From assembly GCA_023446155.1 (NCBI GenBank), contig JAEXIT010000001.1:62001-126000 (forward strand): a stretch of 64,000 nt of DNA. The letters run 5' to 3'. Below, one piece after another: positions 51,653 to 61,100 of the stretch. The notes beneath the pieces are model-generated. The model searched no databases. It was not told the origin of the DNA and saw only the letters and a list, made by a program, of their open reading frames with translations. Both the position numbers and the translations under genes were made by a program. The number at the start of each line of letters is the position of its first letter. Position 1 is the stretch's first letter. The DNA comes from Bacteroidota bacterium. GTDB taxonomy: Bacteria; Bacteroidota; Bacteroidia; Flavobacteriales; Flavobacteriaceae.

Positions 51653-52207
51653 TTACAATTTATTTTGAGCTTTTAACTTGGCCATGAAAATCTCAAAAAG
51701 TTGCGACGTGAGTTCGAATTTTGTAACGTGAGGCAAATATTTAGTTCTGATCAACGATTCCGTAAAACCATCTTTTTCTGCTTTAGAACTGTCGTTCAAA
51801 TTTCTAACACATGCATCCAGGCAGTCAATGGCCTTGGCAAATTGAGATTCCCGTGTCATTCTTTCTTCGTATTCCGATAGGATGCGATTGAATCTCTCCC
51901 CATTTGGAATAAAGGTATTTATTTGCTGTAATGCTACATCCTCTTTAGCCTTTTTAAGTTTCATTTCAGCGGGATTGTTGAATTTAGCATCACCTGCGTA
52001 AATCTCAACAATATCATGATAAATCAAATACTCGATTACTTTTAACCTGTCTAGCGGCTCATCGACATACTCCAATAATATGTCTGCTATTAATATACAT
52101 CCCCAAGAATGCTCTGCGGTACTCTCCTTTCTTCCATCCACTTGCGTACCTCTTTGAACGCTCTTCAATTTCTCTAGTTCTGTAAGTGCTTTTACTAAAT
52201 TTTCCAT
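51653..52207 (-). CDS. HD-domain phosphohydrolase (5'-nucleotidase-like)
   Basis: The 184-residue protein has the HD set: TAEHSWGCI (His near residue 33), YHDIVEIYAGD (HD at about 69-70) and AIDCLDACVRN (Asp at about 129). The layout is like YfbR deoxynucleotidases (HD_3). It probably hydrolyses nucleotide or related phosphates in the cytoplasm. It lies 6 bp after the HxlR regulator on the same strand, so the two may be in one transcript. Confidence 0.78.
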   Translation of the reverse strand: MENLVKALTELEKLKSVQRGTQVDGRKESTAEHSWGCILIADILLEYVDEPLDRLKVIEYLIYHDIVEIYAGDAKFNNPAEMKLKKAKEDVALQQINTFIPNGERFNRILSEYEERMTRESQFAKAIDCLDACVRNLNDSSKAEKDGFTESLIRTKYLPHVTKFELTSQLFEIFMAKLKAQNKL

Positions 52208-52213
52208 CGTTTT

Positions 52214-52573
52214 TTATCGTTTTAATGCTTTATGTTTGGCCCCCCATTGGCTTAATTCATTCCATATTGGAACCAAATCCAGGGCAATATCCGTTAATTC
52301 ATAATCTACCCGTGGTGGAACTTCGGCATAAACGGTCCTTTTTACCAAACCTTCTTTTTCCAGTTCCCGGAGTTGCAGTGTTAGCATACGCTCTGTAATG
52401 CCTACAATTTGGTTACGCAACTCGCTGAAACGCAATTTCCCGTTTTCCAGTCGACAAAGGATTAACAACTTCCACCTCCCTCCAATTTTACATACGGCAT
52501 ACGTCAGGTTGCAATTTTCCACTATATAATTCTCATTCAACATATTGGTTGAATTTTCCTTTCTCTTTCCCAT
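52214..52573 (-). CDS. HxlR-family regulator
   Basis: The 119-residue winged-helix protein has NCNLTYAVCKIGGRWKLLI, then LRNQIVGITERMLTLQLREL and VPPRVDYELTDIA, the HxlR pattern. An alternative start at 52543 (MLNENYIVEN) would shorten it by ten residues. It diverges from an alpha/beta hydrolase and MFS operon. The shared 96-bp promoter region contains GTACC-type repeats and is a candidate operator. The Cys residues near the N-terminus may sense electrophiles. Confidence 0.84.
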   Translation of the reverse strand: MGKRKENSTNMLNENYIVENCNLTYAVCKIGGRWKLLILCRLENGKLRFSELRNQIVGITERMLTLQLRELEKEGLVKRTVYAEVPPRVDYELTDIALDLVPIWNELSQWGAKHKALKR

Positions 52574-52669
52574 TACTTACAAATTTGTTCGTACCATACA
52601 ATCGGATGTGTACCCTACAAATTTAAGTATTACCCCATAATTTTGGCAACTATTCTAAAAGAAAGTAAT

Positions 52670-53590
52670 ATGATAATAGCAGAACAAACCGAAAAAGCAT
52701 TGGCCTATATTCAAAATATTGAAGTATTCGAAAATGGTACTCCGTGGGAAACCGGCAGGGCTTTTTATGAAAAATTTATCCCTTTGGCCGGCGAAAAGGA
52801 AGCCGTTTTTAAAGTCGAAGAACAAACCGCAATAAAAGACAATGATTCCATTGACTTGCGGATTTACCGTCCGAACGATAACGACCAACAACCGGTGATG
52901 CTTTATTTTCACGGCGGCTGGTTTAATGCCGGAAGTCTTGAAACCCATGATACCCCACTACGCCAGTTAACCAACCTAACACAATCCACCATCATTAGTG
53001 TGGCCTATCGCCTTGCGCCGGAACATCCTTTTCCTGCGGGCTTGAACGATTGCGTATTTGCCACAAAATGGATTATTGAAAATGCTACATTGCTCCGTAT
53101 CAATCCCAACAAAATAATTATAGCCGGGGATAGTGCCGGTGGGGCTTTGGCAGCAACCGTTACCCGTAAATTCCGGGAAAAAGTTATGGCGCAACTGCTC
53201 ATTTATCCGGTTACGGATAACGCGCTCAACTCGCCTTCGTGGATGGAATTTCAAAACGGACCGCTGTTGAACTTAAAAGGAGGCATTCAGGCCTGGGATT
53301 GGTATTTGCCTACTACTGCTGACCGAAATAATCCCGATGCTATTCCGCTGCTGGCAGATGATCTGGAAGCATTACCACCTACATATATAGCCGTTGCCGA
53401 ATACGATCCGTTAAAAGATGAGGCTATCCAATATGCCGAAAAACTAAACGTCAAAGGTGTACCTATACAACTGAAACTGTACGAAGGAACAACCCATGGG
53501 TTCTTCCAAATGGGCGGCCTTATCAACGAGGCAAAAACGCTTATGCAGGATTTGGCTGCTTTTATAAACCGATATACCCCTTCAAAATGA
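52670..53590 (+). CDS. alpha/beta hydrolase fold-3 esterase
   Basis: I start at 52670 (MIIAEQTEKALAYIQN), giving 306 residues; an upstream TTG at 52643 lies in the promoter region. The hormone-sensitive-lipase-like set is clear: FHGGWFNAGS (oxyanion, about residues 80-89), GDSAGG with the catalytic Ser (about 155), and Asp/His in AEYDPLKDE and THGFF (about 253 and 282). It probably hydrolyses esters. It is translationally coupled with the next gene by a 4-bp overlap and controlled by the divergent HxlR regulator. Confidence 0.85.
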   Translation: MIIAEQTEKALAYIQNIEVFENGTPWETGRAFYEKFIPLAGEKEAVFKVEEQTAIKDNDSIDLRIYRPNDNDQQPVMLYFHGGWFNAGSLETHDTPLRQLTNLTQSTIISVAYRLAPEHPFPAGLNDCVFATKWIIENATLLRINPNKIIIAGDSAGGALAATVTRKFREKVMAQLLIYPVTDNALNSPSWMEFQNGPLLNLKGGIQAWDWYLPTTADRNNPDAIPLLADDLEALPPTYIAVAEYDPLKDEAIQYAEKLNVKGVPIQLKLYEGTTHGFFQMGGLINEAKTLMQDLAAFINRYTPSK

Positions 53591-54735
53591 AAAAATACGC
53601 CTATATCGGATGCCTGGGATTTATCGCTGTCATCACGACCGAATTTGGTGTGATTGGCATATTACCTCAGATAGCAACTCATTACAACATCAGCATCGAC
53701 AAAGCCGGGATGTTACTCAGCGCCTTTGCATTAGTAATTGCTCTGACCGGTCCTTTTATGACCTTATTAACCGCTGGTTATGACCGTAAAAAGGTGATGA
53801 CTACCGCTATTCTTATTTTTCTATTTACGGGACTCGTATCGTCCTTTTCGCCTCCTTTCTGGCTACTGATGCTGGTTAGAATACTCCCCGCATTTCTACA
53901 ACCGGTTTATATTGCAACCGCTTTGTCGGTAGCCGTTTCAAAAGGAGCTAAAAAACACGAGAACGAATTGATGAGCATCGTTTTCAGTGGTGTAGCCATT
54001 GCGATGGTTTCAACCGTTCCGTTTGCGACCTGGTTAGCGAGTAAATTCTCCTGGGAATATTCTTTTATCATCCAAACGATTGTAAGCACTATTGCCCTGT
54101 TTGCGATCTATTCCTTTCTGCCCAACCTGCCGGTTGTGGAGAAAAAATCCTATGGAAGTCAGTTGAAAATACTGACCCAACCTACCTTTATCGTAAGTAC
54201 CGCCATGAATTTTTTTATGGTCGCCGGCTGGTTTTCGACCTATAGTTACTTTGCCGAATACCTCAACAAAGCCAAAGGTATGGACAATACCATGGTGAGT
54301 TATATGTTGCTTGTATTTGGGATTATCGGGATTATCGCCAATCGCGTTTCCGGAAAAATGCTGAACAAAAATGTCACGAATACCACCGCCTTATTTTTGT
54401 CGGGGACCATTCTGATTCCGGTATTATTGCATTTTTCAGGCACCAATACCATCGTCGTATTTTTGGTCATAGTGCTTTGGGGATTTTTATATTCGCCGAG
54501 TTTTCTAAATGCTTCTACCTATATGATTTCGTCGGCACCAAAATCGTTGGAATTTGCCAACAGCCTTGCGACCTCATTTGGAAACATGGGCGTTACTGTG
54601 GGCACTACCGTAGGCGGATGGATTATAGCAACCAAAGGCGTTCAATATACCCCGTGGCTAACATTCGTATTCGGTTTATTGGCCTTTTCAATGATACTAA
54701 TGCGGAAATATCTGGAGCGAAAAGCCTTGGTATAA
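53587..54735 (+). CDS. MFS transporter (drug/sugar efflux type)
   Basis: The 382-residue protein starts MKKYAYIGCLGFIAVITTEFG and has twelve predicted spans. The early TEFGVIGILPQIA and TAGYDRKKVM motif A (about residues 61-70) point to the DHA1 group, related to sugar or drug efflux (AraJ-like). It overlaps the esterase gene by 4 bp and ends 27 bp before a terminator. The substrate is unknown; with the HxlR regulator and esterase it may form an inducible detoxification operon. Confidence 0.85.
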   Translation: MKKYAYIGCLGFIAVITTEFGVIGILPQIATHYNISIDKAGMLLSAFALVIALTGPFMTLLTAGYDRKKVMTTAILIFLFTGLVSSFSPPFWLLMLVRILPAFLQPVYIATALSVAVSKGAKKHENELMSIVFSGVAIAMVSTVPFATWLASKFSWEYSFIIQTIVSTIALFAIYSFLPNLPVVEKKSYGSQLKILTQPTFIVSTAMNFFMVAGWFSTYSYFAEYLNKAKGMDNTMVSYMLLVFGIIGIIANRVSGKMLNKNVTNTTALFLSGTILIPVLLHFSGTNTIVVFLVIVLWGFLYSPSFLNASTYMISSAPKSLEFANSLATSFGNMGVTVGTTVGGWIIATKGVQYTPWLTFVFGLLAFSMILMRKYLERKALV

Positions 54736-54762
54736 CGGATCAACCCTATTTAAAATAAAAAG

Positions 54763-54787
54763 CAACTTCTAAAAGAGGTTGTTTTTT
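54763..54787 (+). terminator. terminator of the esterase-MFS operon
   Basis: CAACTTCT/AGAGGTTG stem (54763-54781) with one G-T pair and loop AAA, followed by TTTTTT (54782-54787). Confidence 0.7.
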
Positions 54788-54897
54788 GTTTTAATTCCAC
54801 TTCGAAAACATACTGAATATCCTAAAAATGACTACCTATCCGAAAAAATTGTAAAACCGTAATAAAACGAAGCCGCTCCCCAAATTGGGTAATGGCT

Positions 54898-55920
54898 TTA
54901 TAATTTTTGAATATAACTTTCGTAGCCGCTTCTTTCGAGGACTTCCGTTGCTTTTAAGCTATAAATATCACGCCATGAATTTGCTCCGTGTTTTTCCACA
55001 TATTTGGAAATGATCCGGAATCCCAGCCAGTAATTTAGCGTTTTGGGCGCATCGGGAAATACGTTTAACGTATCATTTCGCAATAGCGGATTATTCCCTG
55101 AAGTATCGGAAAAATAAGGCTTCACTTTGATAAAAATTTCTTTTTCGTGTTTTAAAAACCAATCCCAGTTGGCTTTGGTCATATTTTCAACCGCCTCATA
55201 TTCGGTTATTTTTGTATCGAAAAAAACATAGGTAAAATAACACGCAAAACCTTCATCTATCGTCTGACTTAAAGCCGTAGTTCCTTCTGTATCATTCCCT
55301 CTAAATTTTTCATAAACCATATGGTTCAATTCGTGAGGCAATCCTTTTTCGACAGCATACTGAATATCGAGTGTTTTATTGTTCAATTCAAAAGCGAATT
55401 GCTCCGCATTACAACCACCAAAACCAATTCCTGTAATGGGTGTAAACAGAATACTGATTCGTGCTTTGGGCTTATACGGAACCATTTGTTCAAACTTTAC
55501 TAAATTGTCCCGAAGTGTTTTATCCAGATCAATTTTCAGGATTTCCGCAAGACGTTGATCCAGAAAAGCTTTATCGTCATTATATATGGCTTTATTCCAT
55601 TGGATCATCCCTGTTGGCGTAGTAAATTTTGACGCATTTTCATCTCCAAAAATTGCCCCGTAACAATCATCCCATAGTGCTTGATGCGGTTGATAAACCT
55701 TTTCGACAATCCTTACACTGTCGTATGGGATGCTTTTATGGGCTAAAATCTGATTTTTAAAAAGATTCAAAATGGTTATTTCTCCTACTCTGACGCTATC
55801 CGGAACGTTTTCGAGTTTTCCATAGCCTTTGGTTTCTTTATCGGCAAAACTAAGATGACTCTTTGGCGAGCATGCGGTTAGTACTGAAGTGAGGAGTACA
55901 TAAATAATATTTTTTTTCAT
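54898..55920 (-). CDS. Zn-protease-like lipoprotein (DUF2268-like)
   Basis: The 340-residue protein has a lipoprotein signal (VLLTSVLTACSPKS with Cys17). In the mid part GLPHELNHMVYEK (about residue 192-204) contains a His-Glu-x-x-His motif, followed by IDEGFACYF (about 220-228), a third Glu ligand position. This is the arrangement of the DUF2268 putative Zn-dependent proteases. It is probably anchored in the periplasm or outer membrane. The substrate is unknown. Confidence 0.68.
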   Translation of the reverse strand: MKKNIIYVLLTSVLTACSPKSHLSFADKETKGYGKLENVPDSVRVGEITILNLFKNQILAHKSIPYDSVRIVEKVYQPHQALWDDCYGAIFGDENASKFTTPTGMIQWNKAIYNDDKAFLDQRLAEILKIDLDKTLRDNLVKFEQMVPYKPKARISILFTPITGIGFGGCNAEQFAFELNNKTLDIQYAVEKGLPHELNHMVYEKFRGNDTEGTTALSQTIDEGFACYFTYVFFDTKITEYEAVENMTKANWDWFLKHEKEIFIKVKPYFSDTSGNNPLLRNDTLNVFPDAPKTLNYWLGFRIISKYVEKHGANSWRDIYSLKATEVLERSGYESYIQKL

Positions 55921-55924
55921 GGTG

Positions 55925-56080
55925 TCAAATAGTTCTAAAAATCAGTACCATATCATCATGGTTCTGCTTAAAATACAATTCATCCAAACAATCTAACGGC
56001 TCTTTTTTAAATTGTGGCGCCTTCAATTTTGTGGCCTCAATTCCGCCATTCTTTTTTTTAAAGAAATCAAATAATCCCAT
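55925..56080 (-). CDS. small hypothetical protein starting MGLFDFFKKK
   Basis: A 51-residue frame starting at 56080 (MGLFDFFKKKNGGIEATKL) ends VLIFRTI. The MGLFDFF start is common in short, positively charged proteins. A frame starting further upstream is unlike protein. The next upstream gene (56097-56534) ends 16 bp before. It may be the front part of a longer gene broken here. No function is known. Confidence 0.4.
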   Translation of the reverse strand: MGLFDFFKKKNGGIEATKLKAPQFKKEPLDCLDELYFKQNHDDMVLIFRTI

Positions 56081-56096
56081 TCTATAAGCTGCTTTT

Positions 56097-56534
56097 TTAG
56101 GATTTATTCCGTTGATAAACCCTGATCTTTTCATGTTCAAATCCAATGATATTGGCCATGGCCATAAAAGTCGCAATTTCGAAAGTCTTGGCACTCGAAT
56201 CGGTCGGATGCCAGGAACCATCAACAACCTGATAACTAAAATTATAACTACTAAACGGAGCCATTCCCCTTGGGATATTCATGATGTTTTTTATGGTCGA
56301 TAAAATAGCATCCATATATTCAATTGGGATTTTGTTTTCCGGAACATCCCAAACAAAAGTACCGGACTCTTTTACCATCCGGATATGGACAACCGCATAC
56401 TTTTCGGAGGCTCTTTTAATACAATTCCCAATCCCCAAGTATTCGTTTTGTGTAAAAAAGAACGTTTTAAAGGCCTCCCGAATCTCTTCATATGGAAGAT
56501 GCTCGGATTTTGTGTTGTGGATAAATAGTCTCAT
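56097..56534 (-). CDS. hypothetical protein, 145 residues
   Basis: The protein starts MRLFIHNTKSEHLPYEEIRE and contains YAVVHIRMVKESGTFVWDVP (about residues 45-64) and DGSWHPTDSSAKTFEIATF near the end. It is soluble and globular. I do not recognise its family. It belongs to a run of small minus-strand genes here. Confidence 0.5.
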   Translation of the reverse strand: MRLFIHNTKSEHLPYEEIREAFKTFFFTQNEYLGIGNCIKRASEKYAVVHIRMVKESGTFVWDVPENKIPIEYMDAILSTIKNIMNIPRGMAPFSSYNFSYQVVDGSWHPTDSSAKTFEIATFMAMANIIGFEHEKIRVYQRNKS

Positions 56535-56570
56535 TTTGTTTTTGTTTTCTCGTTATAAACCCAACTGCTT

Positions 56571-56796
56571 TTAATCGTCGTTATATTCATTCCCTTTAAA
56601 ATCCAGCCAGCCTTTTTGTCCGTTTGCAAGTTCAAAACGGGCAAAATAACCCTGAAAATCCGCTATTTTTTTATAGCGAAATTCCTTTTCCCGGACTGAT
56701 ACAATACAATTTTCCTTCGGTAACGGTATAGGTTTGCTGACCAACAGCAAATTGGCACCATAGCATTACGATAATACACGTTATAATTTTTGGCAT
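56571..56796 (-). pseudogene. frameshifted small secreted protein
   Basis: A frame from 56796 reads MPKIITCIIVMLWCQFAVGQ (signal peptide), then QTYTVTEGKLYC, and stops after a few residues. The +1 frame from about 56700 continues in good protein sequence (SVREKEFRYKKIADFQGYF, then FELANGQKGWLDFKG) to a stop at 56571. The 226-bp total is not a multiple of three, so a single-base indel near 56695-56705 separates the two parts. It is a remnant or a sequencing error; both halves show coding character. SH3-like folds end in similar GWLD-type motifs. Confidence 0.6.
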
Positions 56797-56797
56797 C

Positions 56798-57367
56798 TTA
56801 TTGCAACATCCAACGGTTAGCATTTAGAACAAAATCCATTGCTTTTAGTACTTCTCTAGTATTAAAATCAGTTATCGCAATTTCAATTTTATCGTTCCCT
56901 ATCGCTTTATATTGAACCTCATAAACCTTCTTTTCACTCATCTTTTCCTGTTCAAAATTTACGAGAACCGATCTAAAACAGCCACAACCTTCAGGCCCCG
57001 TTGAACTTCTTCCGGTGACAATTGTTATGCCATTATTTTTATAAACAGCAGGAAAACTTTTCTCTTGATCAAAATAATATTGCGATTTGATTCCATATTC
57101 AAAAACATCCATCTTTTCACTGAAACGTGATCTGGGATATATTTGACTTCCGCAAATACGTGACGGATTATAAACAATCAAAAAGAGGGTATCCGTAGTA
57201 GTCGTCATTTTCGCCACTTCCTTTACGATGGACGCTGTTAATCCTTTTTCATTTTCAATTCGTTTGGGTTTCGGGATATAAAAGTCCGTTTTGACAAAAA
57301 CAACATACATAGCCATTAGAATCAAAATGGGGATAAGACAATACATAACTCTTTTTACTTTTTTCAT
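56798..57367 (-). CDS. membrane-anchored hypothetical protein
   Basis: The 189-residue protein has one N-terminal membrane span (about residues 9-27) and a periplasmic domain with three cysteines (CGSQIY, CGCFRSVL). No family is recognised. It stops 2 bp before the frameshifted gene start, and may have formed an operon with it. The divergent AraC regulator starts 194 bp away. Confidence 0.5.
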   Translation of the reverse strand: MKKVKRVMYCLIPILILMAMYVVFVKTDFYIPKPKRIENEKGLTASIVKEVAKMTTTTDTLFLIVYNPSRICGSQIYPRSRFSEKMDVFEYGIKSQYYFDQEKSFPAVYKNNGITIVTGRSSTGPEGCGCFRSVLVNFEQEKMSEKKVYEVQYKAIGNDKIEIAITDFNTREVLKAMDFVLNANRWMLQ

Positions 57368-57560
57368 TATGATAGCTGTTAAAAGACAACGTTTTCTTTA
57401 TTATGAACAACAAATCTATATAAAAAAGCTTCGCTTTAGCACTAGTCTTTATATAAGATTGAAAATTAAAATTTTACAGTCAAAAGGAGGCGCACGGCTA
57501 AAAAAAATGCCTTACCTTTATTACGTCTCCTTTTATCTCAAAAGAAAAGAATCCAACCCG

Positions 57561-58445
57561 ATGAAATCATCCATTAAAATGGTCAGCAACAAAGAGTATA
57601 AAAAACTCTTTTTGCCGGACATCAGTGAGCACAACCTTTCCAACGAAAGTAAAATTCAGGTATACCGCATTGAAAAGTATCTGAAAAGTATCTTAATGCC
57701 TGTTATTCCGTATCGGACCACTTTTAATTTCCTGATTTTTGTCACCAAAGGATCGTTGACACAGCATTTGGAAAATGCTGCCTATACGTTAACTGAAAAT
57801 CAGGTGATCAATATTAAACAGGGCAGCATTACCGCTACTCTTTCACTATCGGATGATGTAGAAGGCTTTTTTGTAGTCTACGAAAATGATATCGTCACCG
57901 ATATTGAACTCGGTAAAAACGACATCAAATTCTTTAATTCCCATCCGTTTGCGACCTTGCAACCGCATACTACCGACTGGCTAAAACGGATTTTAATTTT
58001 ATTGGAAGAAGAACTTGTCTCCGAGGTAAAAGTGATGGAAATCTGTATTTCGCTTATTCAAAGTACATTGCTGAAAATCATCAAAACAGATATCGAAACA
58101 GCGCCCATGAGCCGGCAGCTGGATATTGCTTTCCGATTCCGGGAACTGGTACAACAATTTCATATCGATCATAAAAATGTATTGTTTTATGCCAACCTGT
58201 TGCACATTTCGGAAAACTACCTCAACAAATGCGTGAAGGAGGCCACCAACAAACCACCCAAACAATGGATCAACGAAATCAGTATTTTACACAGTCAGAT
58301 CCTGCTTCAGGATGCTACCCGCGATATTGCCGGAATTGCCTACGAACTGAAATACCATTCGCCTTCGTATTTTACACGGCTGTTTAAAAAAATAACGGGC
58401 TATTCGCCTAAAGACTACCGAAAGCATAAGTTTATGGAAGACTAA
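57561..58445 (+). CDS. AraC-family transcriptional regulator
   Basis: I start at 57561 (MKSSIKMVSNKEYKKLFLPD), giving 294 residues; an open frame begins far upstream but runs over the neighbouring gene. The C-terminal AraC HTH pair is clear (about residues 200-290: FYANLLHISENYLNKCVKEA and YHSPSYFTRLFKKITGYSPK). The N-terminal part is a cupin-like ligand domain. The ligand is unknown. Its stop overlaps the convergent DUF2490 gene of the urease operon by 4 bp. Confidence 0.85.
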   Translation: MKSSIKMVSNKEYKKLFLPDISEHNLSNESKIQVYRIEKYLKSILMPVIPYRTTFNFLIFVTKGSLTQHLENAAYTLTENQVINIKQGSITATLSLSDDVEGFFVVYENDIVTDIELGKNDIKFFNSHPFATLQPHTTDWLKRILILLEEELVSEVKVMEICISLIQSTLLKIIKTDIETAPMSRQLDIAFRFRELVQQFHIDHKNVLFYANLLHISENYLNKCVKEATNKPPKQWINEISILHSQILLQDATRDIAGIAYELKYHSPSYFTRLFKKITGYSPKDYRKHKFMED

Positions 58446-59239
58446 CGTCGGTACGGAATGGTCCAGATCAAATCGACCGCCAGATAATGCACCCCGGATT
58501 TTGCGGCCCGATATCCTTTGATCAGGTTATTTACATAGCCGATATCCATCGAAAGTGGTGTTCTGGGAATCTGAAGTAAATAATACAACCCCAGTCGCGC
58601 TTCTTTATAAGCCAACTTCGACCATTTTTTATCGCCTCCGTTATAGCGGCTTATCGCAAAAAGACCTTCGGCACTTAAAGCCAGTGCCTGCTTTGTCTTT
58701 GTTGGTAAATTATAGGTCAACTGCGTTTTGAATCGGGTTCGGAGTTGAAAATTTTCACCGGCCTTATTAAAATCGGCGGTATAAAACTTCCGGAATTCCT
58801 GTCGGGCGGTATTTTTCCATTTCCATTGATCACCTAAACGCCAGGTATAGGCATAGCGACCATATACCCGGAATTCCTGTTCGGTGTCTTCAAAACGATA
58901 GGGCACTTTCGTTTCGTAAATATCTTGTCGGCGATAGCTCACCGCATAACTATACTGCTGATTCGGCGCAAAATTATCGTACACTTCGTGATTCAACACC
59001 AAAATTGCCTGGTTTTCGAGTAAGTTCGAACGATCCGGATCGCTTTTTCGTCCCAATCCGAAGTAGGTCATCGTTTCTTTTTTTCCAACGGAATCCAGTT
59101 TTCGTTTTACGCCAACCGCCGACCAGAAAGCGGCTTTTGTTTTCCCAAATCCCGGTGGACTTAATTGCGCCTGAATTGTATGAAACGAACCTATGTTTAC
59201 TAAAAAAATCAGGAAAAGTGTTTTTGTTTGTATACTCAT
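58442..59239 (-). CDS. DUF2490 outer membrane protein, last gene of the urease cluster
   Basis: The 265-residue protein has a signal peptide ending TIQAQ (about residue 25) and a beta-rich sequence with many aromatic residues and a C-terminal strand (IWTIPYRR), the pattern of DUF2490 outer membrane barrels. Its link to urease is only by position: it follows the urea transporter by 98 bp on the same strand. Such barrels could pass small solutes such as urea across the outer membrane; this is inferred. Confidence 0.7.
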   Translation of the reverse strand: MSIQTKTLFLIFLVNIGSFHTIQAQLSPPGFGKTKAAFWSAVGVKRKLDSVGKKETMTYFGLGRKSDPDRSNLLENQAILVLNHEVYDNFAPNQQYSYAVSYRRQDIYETKVPYRFEDTEQEFRVYGRYAYTWRLGDQWKWKNTARQEFRKFYTADFNKAGENFQLRTRFKTQLTYNLPTKTKQALALSAEGLFAISRYNGGDKKWSKLAYKEARLGLYYLLQIPRTPLSMDIGYVNNLIKGYRAAKSGVHYLAVDLIWTIPYRR

Positions 59240-59337
59240 TCTATAAGAATTTAAATTTGAGATGTATTCGTTACAGCAGCAATACTACGATGCAAAACTG
59301 TAGTGATTCTGGAATGCAGCACTCAAAAGCAACTTCC

Positions 59338-60228
59338 TTAACGATTCCCCCCCAATACATGTATTTTTTGCACCATCCAGCGATCGAGTTTCTGAAAAGG
59401 CGCCATCATCCACATAGCAAAAACAAATGGAAACGTTAGGGTCGTCCATCCATAATGCACCATAAAAAGGTCAAAATAGGTCGCTATAACAACGGCCGTC
59501 AACACATAGATACCATCCCGAACCCGTGGTCCGCTTAACGCGATTCCACACAAAACAGCATTAAAACTATAAATACCGTTGTTTGTCATTTCGGTGGACT
59601 CATGACCGTGGTGGGAAATATAAATACTGATGATCACCGCGGCAAAACCATAGAGTGCATCCATGGGTTTACTGATAAATACCCCGATAAAGAAAATCAG
59701 ACCGGCAACCAGACTTCCTTGAAAAATCACCTGTCCAAAGGCATGTCCTTCGATCAGGAAATCGTCCATTTGCTGAATATCCACAAAGTGCTCCGGAACC
59801 GTTCGCAGCGCCAATTCCGGTATGCTAAGAATATACAACGCCAGCCAGGTCACTACGATAAACGGAAAGGTAAAAGCCGGAAACTTCTTTTGTAGCGCCA
59901 CGCCCATCAATAGCGTGGTTAAGGCCGAGCCCACAAGTAAGGCGATCCAAACCCAGCTATTCTGATCAAAATAAAACATCAAAGCGATCCCGAAAAGGCT
60001 CGCATTAAAACCAAAAAGTCCGTTTTCTATCAACGTCTCCTCATATTTTAAGAGTTTCGCCGTCAACATTCCCGTTAGATTGGCCACCACTGCGGCCACT
60101 CCCATTAAGGTCGAATCGTAAAAAATGGCGCTTAAAAACAAAACGCCGGTCCAGGTATGTCCCTGTAACATGATTTGTCCGTATCCTTTAAAAAAAGCCC
60201 GGATAAAAGTCATCAATTGAGTTTTCAT
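59338..60228 (-). CDS. urea transporter
   Basis: The 296-residue protein has two homologous halves, each with the UT signature: LIENGLFGFNASLFGIAL (about residues 67-84) and NNGIYSFNAVLCGIAL (about 215-230). About ten spans are visible. UT proteins form a urea channel in the inner membrane. It lies downstream of ureD on the same strand, 14 bp after it, supplying substrate to urease. The length is normal. Confidence 0.88.
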   Translation of the reverse strand: MKTQLMTFIRAFFKGYGQIMLQGHTWTGVLFLSAIFYDSTLMGVAAVVANLTGMLTAKLLKYEETLIENGLFGFNASLFGIALMFYFDQNSWVWIALLVGSALTTLLMGVALQKKFPAFTFPFIVVTWLALYILSIPELALRTVPEHFVDIQQMDDFLIEGHAFGQVIFQGSLVAGLIFFIGVFISKPMDALYGFAAVIISIYISHHGHESTEMTNNGIYSFNAVLCGIALSGPRVRDGIYVLTAVVIATYFDLFMVHYGWTTLTFPFVFAMWMMAPFQKLDRWMVQKIHVLGGNR

Positions 60229-60242
60229 TATAACATTGTTAT

Positions 60243-61100
60243 TTACTTAATAGCTACGACTTCTATAGTAACAGCCGTCTTATTTTGTTCATCTCGGGGT
60301 TTGGTCGTATCGGTTAAAAAAAGTGCTTCCCATAACTGTTGCTGTATGTTCTGAAAAATGGAAAACAACTGCTCGGCACCATGTCCTAAAATCCGAACCA
60401 TAAAACCATCGCCCTGTAACTCACTAATCCCAAAGGCAATTTCTTCCGTTTCACAGTAGGTTTCATAAAACACTTCAATCCAATTCTTTACGTCAATACC
60501 AGCCGAATTAAGGTAAAATAAGGTCCCCTGATGCGTATACCCCTCCAGAATTCCCAATCCCTGAATTGGCATTCGGTCGGGTTGCAACAACACATTGTCT
60601 TTTAAAACCAGCTTTCCGTTGACATAACAGTCGGTACGATTTTGAAAATGATGGTATTCGAAGACTTCCCCAGACATTTTACGTCCACAAGTCACAATAT
60701 CACTCAGCAATACATGACACCCTTCCTCCATATCGATACGATTCTGACTTAAAAAGCGGGATGAATTTTGCGGTACCACGGGATGCGGCACAAACGAAAA
60801 CGCCGCATTTTTTCCCAAGCGTACCTTAGTTGTTTGCGACGAATAGGCCTTCATATGAAACAACCGTTGATAGGCCTGTGTTTGCAACTGCAATCGGGCA
60901 TCCTCGGCAATATCGATCTGAATCTGATGTTCATCTCCATCCAGCAAACCCGGCGAAGAGCTCATGATCATCAGGTAGGCCGCCCGATCTTTCCGATAGT
61001 GTCCCACCGGCACAATGCGAAACGGCTGTGTAAAATAAGCATCCTTGAGATACGACTTCCCATCTCGCTGCGCCACCTGTATCGTTAAAGCACTGATCAT
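60243..61100 (-). CDS. ureD: urease accessory protein UreD (UreH)
   Basis: The 285-residue protein is the scaffold UreD. The segment HVLLSDIVTCGRKMSGEVF (about residues 123-141) and the following FQNRTDCYVNGKLVLKDN fit the family. It binds apo-urease and forms the UreDFG complex that delivers nickel. Its start overlaps nothing: the ureG stop is adjacent at 61101. Confidence 0.88.
   Translation of the reverse strand: MISALTIQVAQRDGKSYLKDAYFTQPFRIVPVGHYRKDRAAYLMIMSSSPGLLDGDEHQIQIDIAEDARLQLQTQAYQRLFHMKAYSSQTTKVRLGKNAAFSFVPHPVVPQNSSRFLSQNRIDMEEGCHVLLSDIVTCGRKMSGEVFEYHHFQNRTDCYVNGKLVLKDNVLLQPDRMPIQGLGILEGYTHQGTLFYLNSAGIDVKNWIEVFYETYCETEEIAFGISELQGDGFMVRILGHGAEQLFSIFQNIQQQLWEALFLTDTTKPRDEQNKTAVTIEVVAIK

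Noticed and set aside
52643..52669. TTG start for the alpha/beta hydrolase
   Set aside because: The ATG at 52670 fits the family start better, and the TTG lies in the divergent promoter region.
52574..52669. Clear HxlR operator
   Set aside because: GTACC-type repeats are visible, but the arms match poorly, so no defined site is reported.
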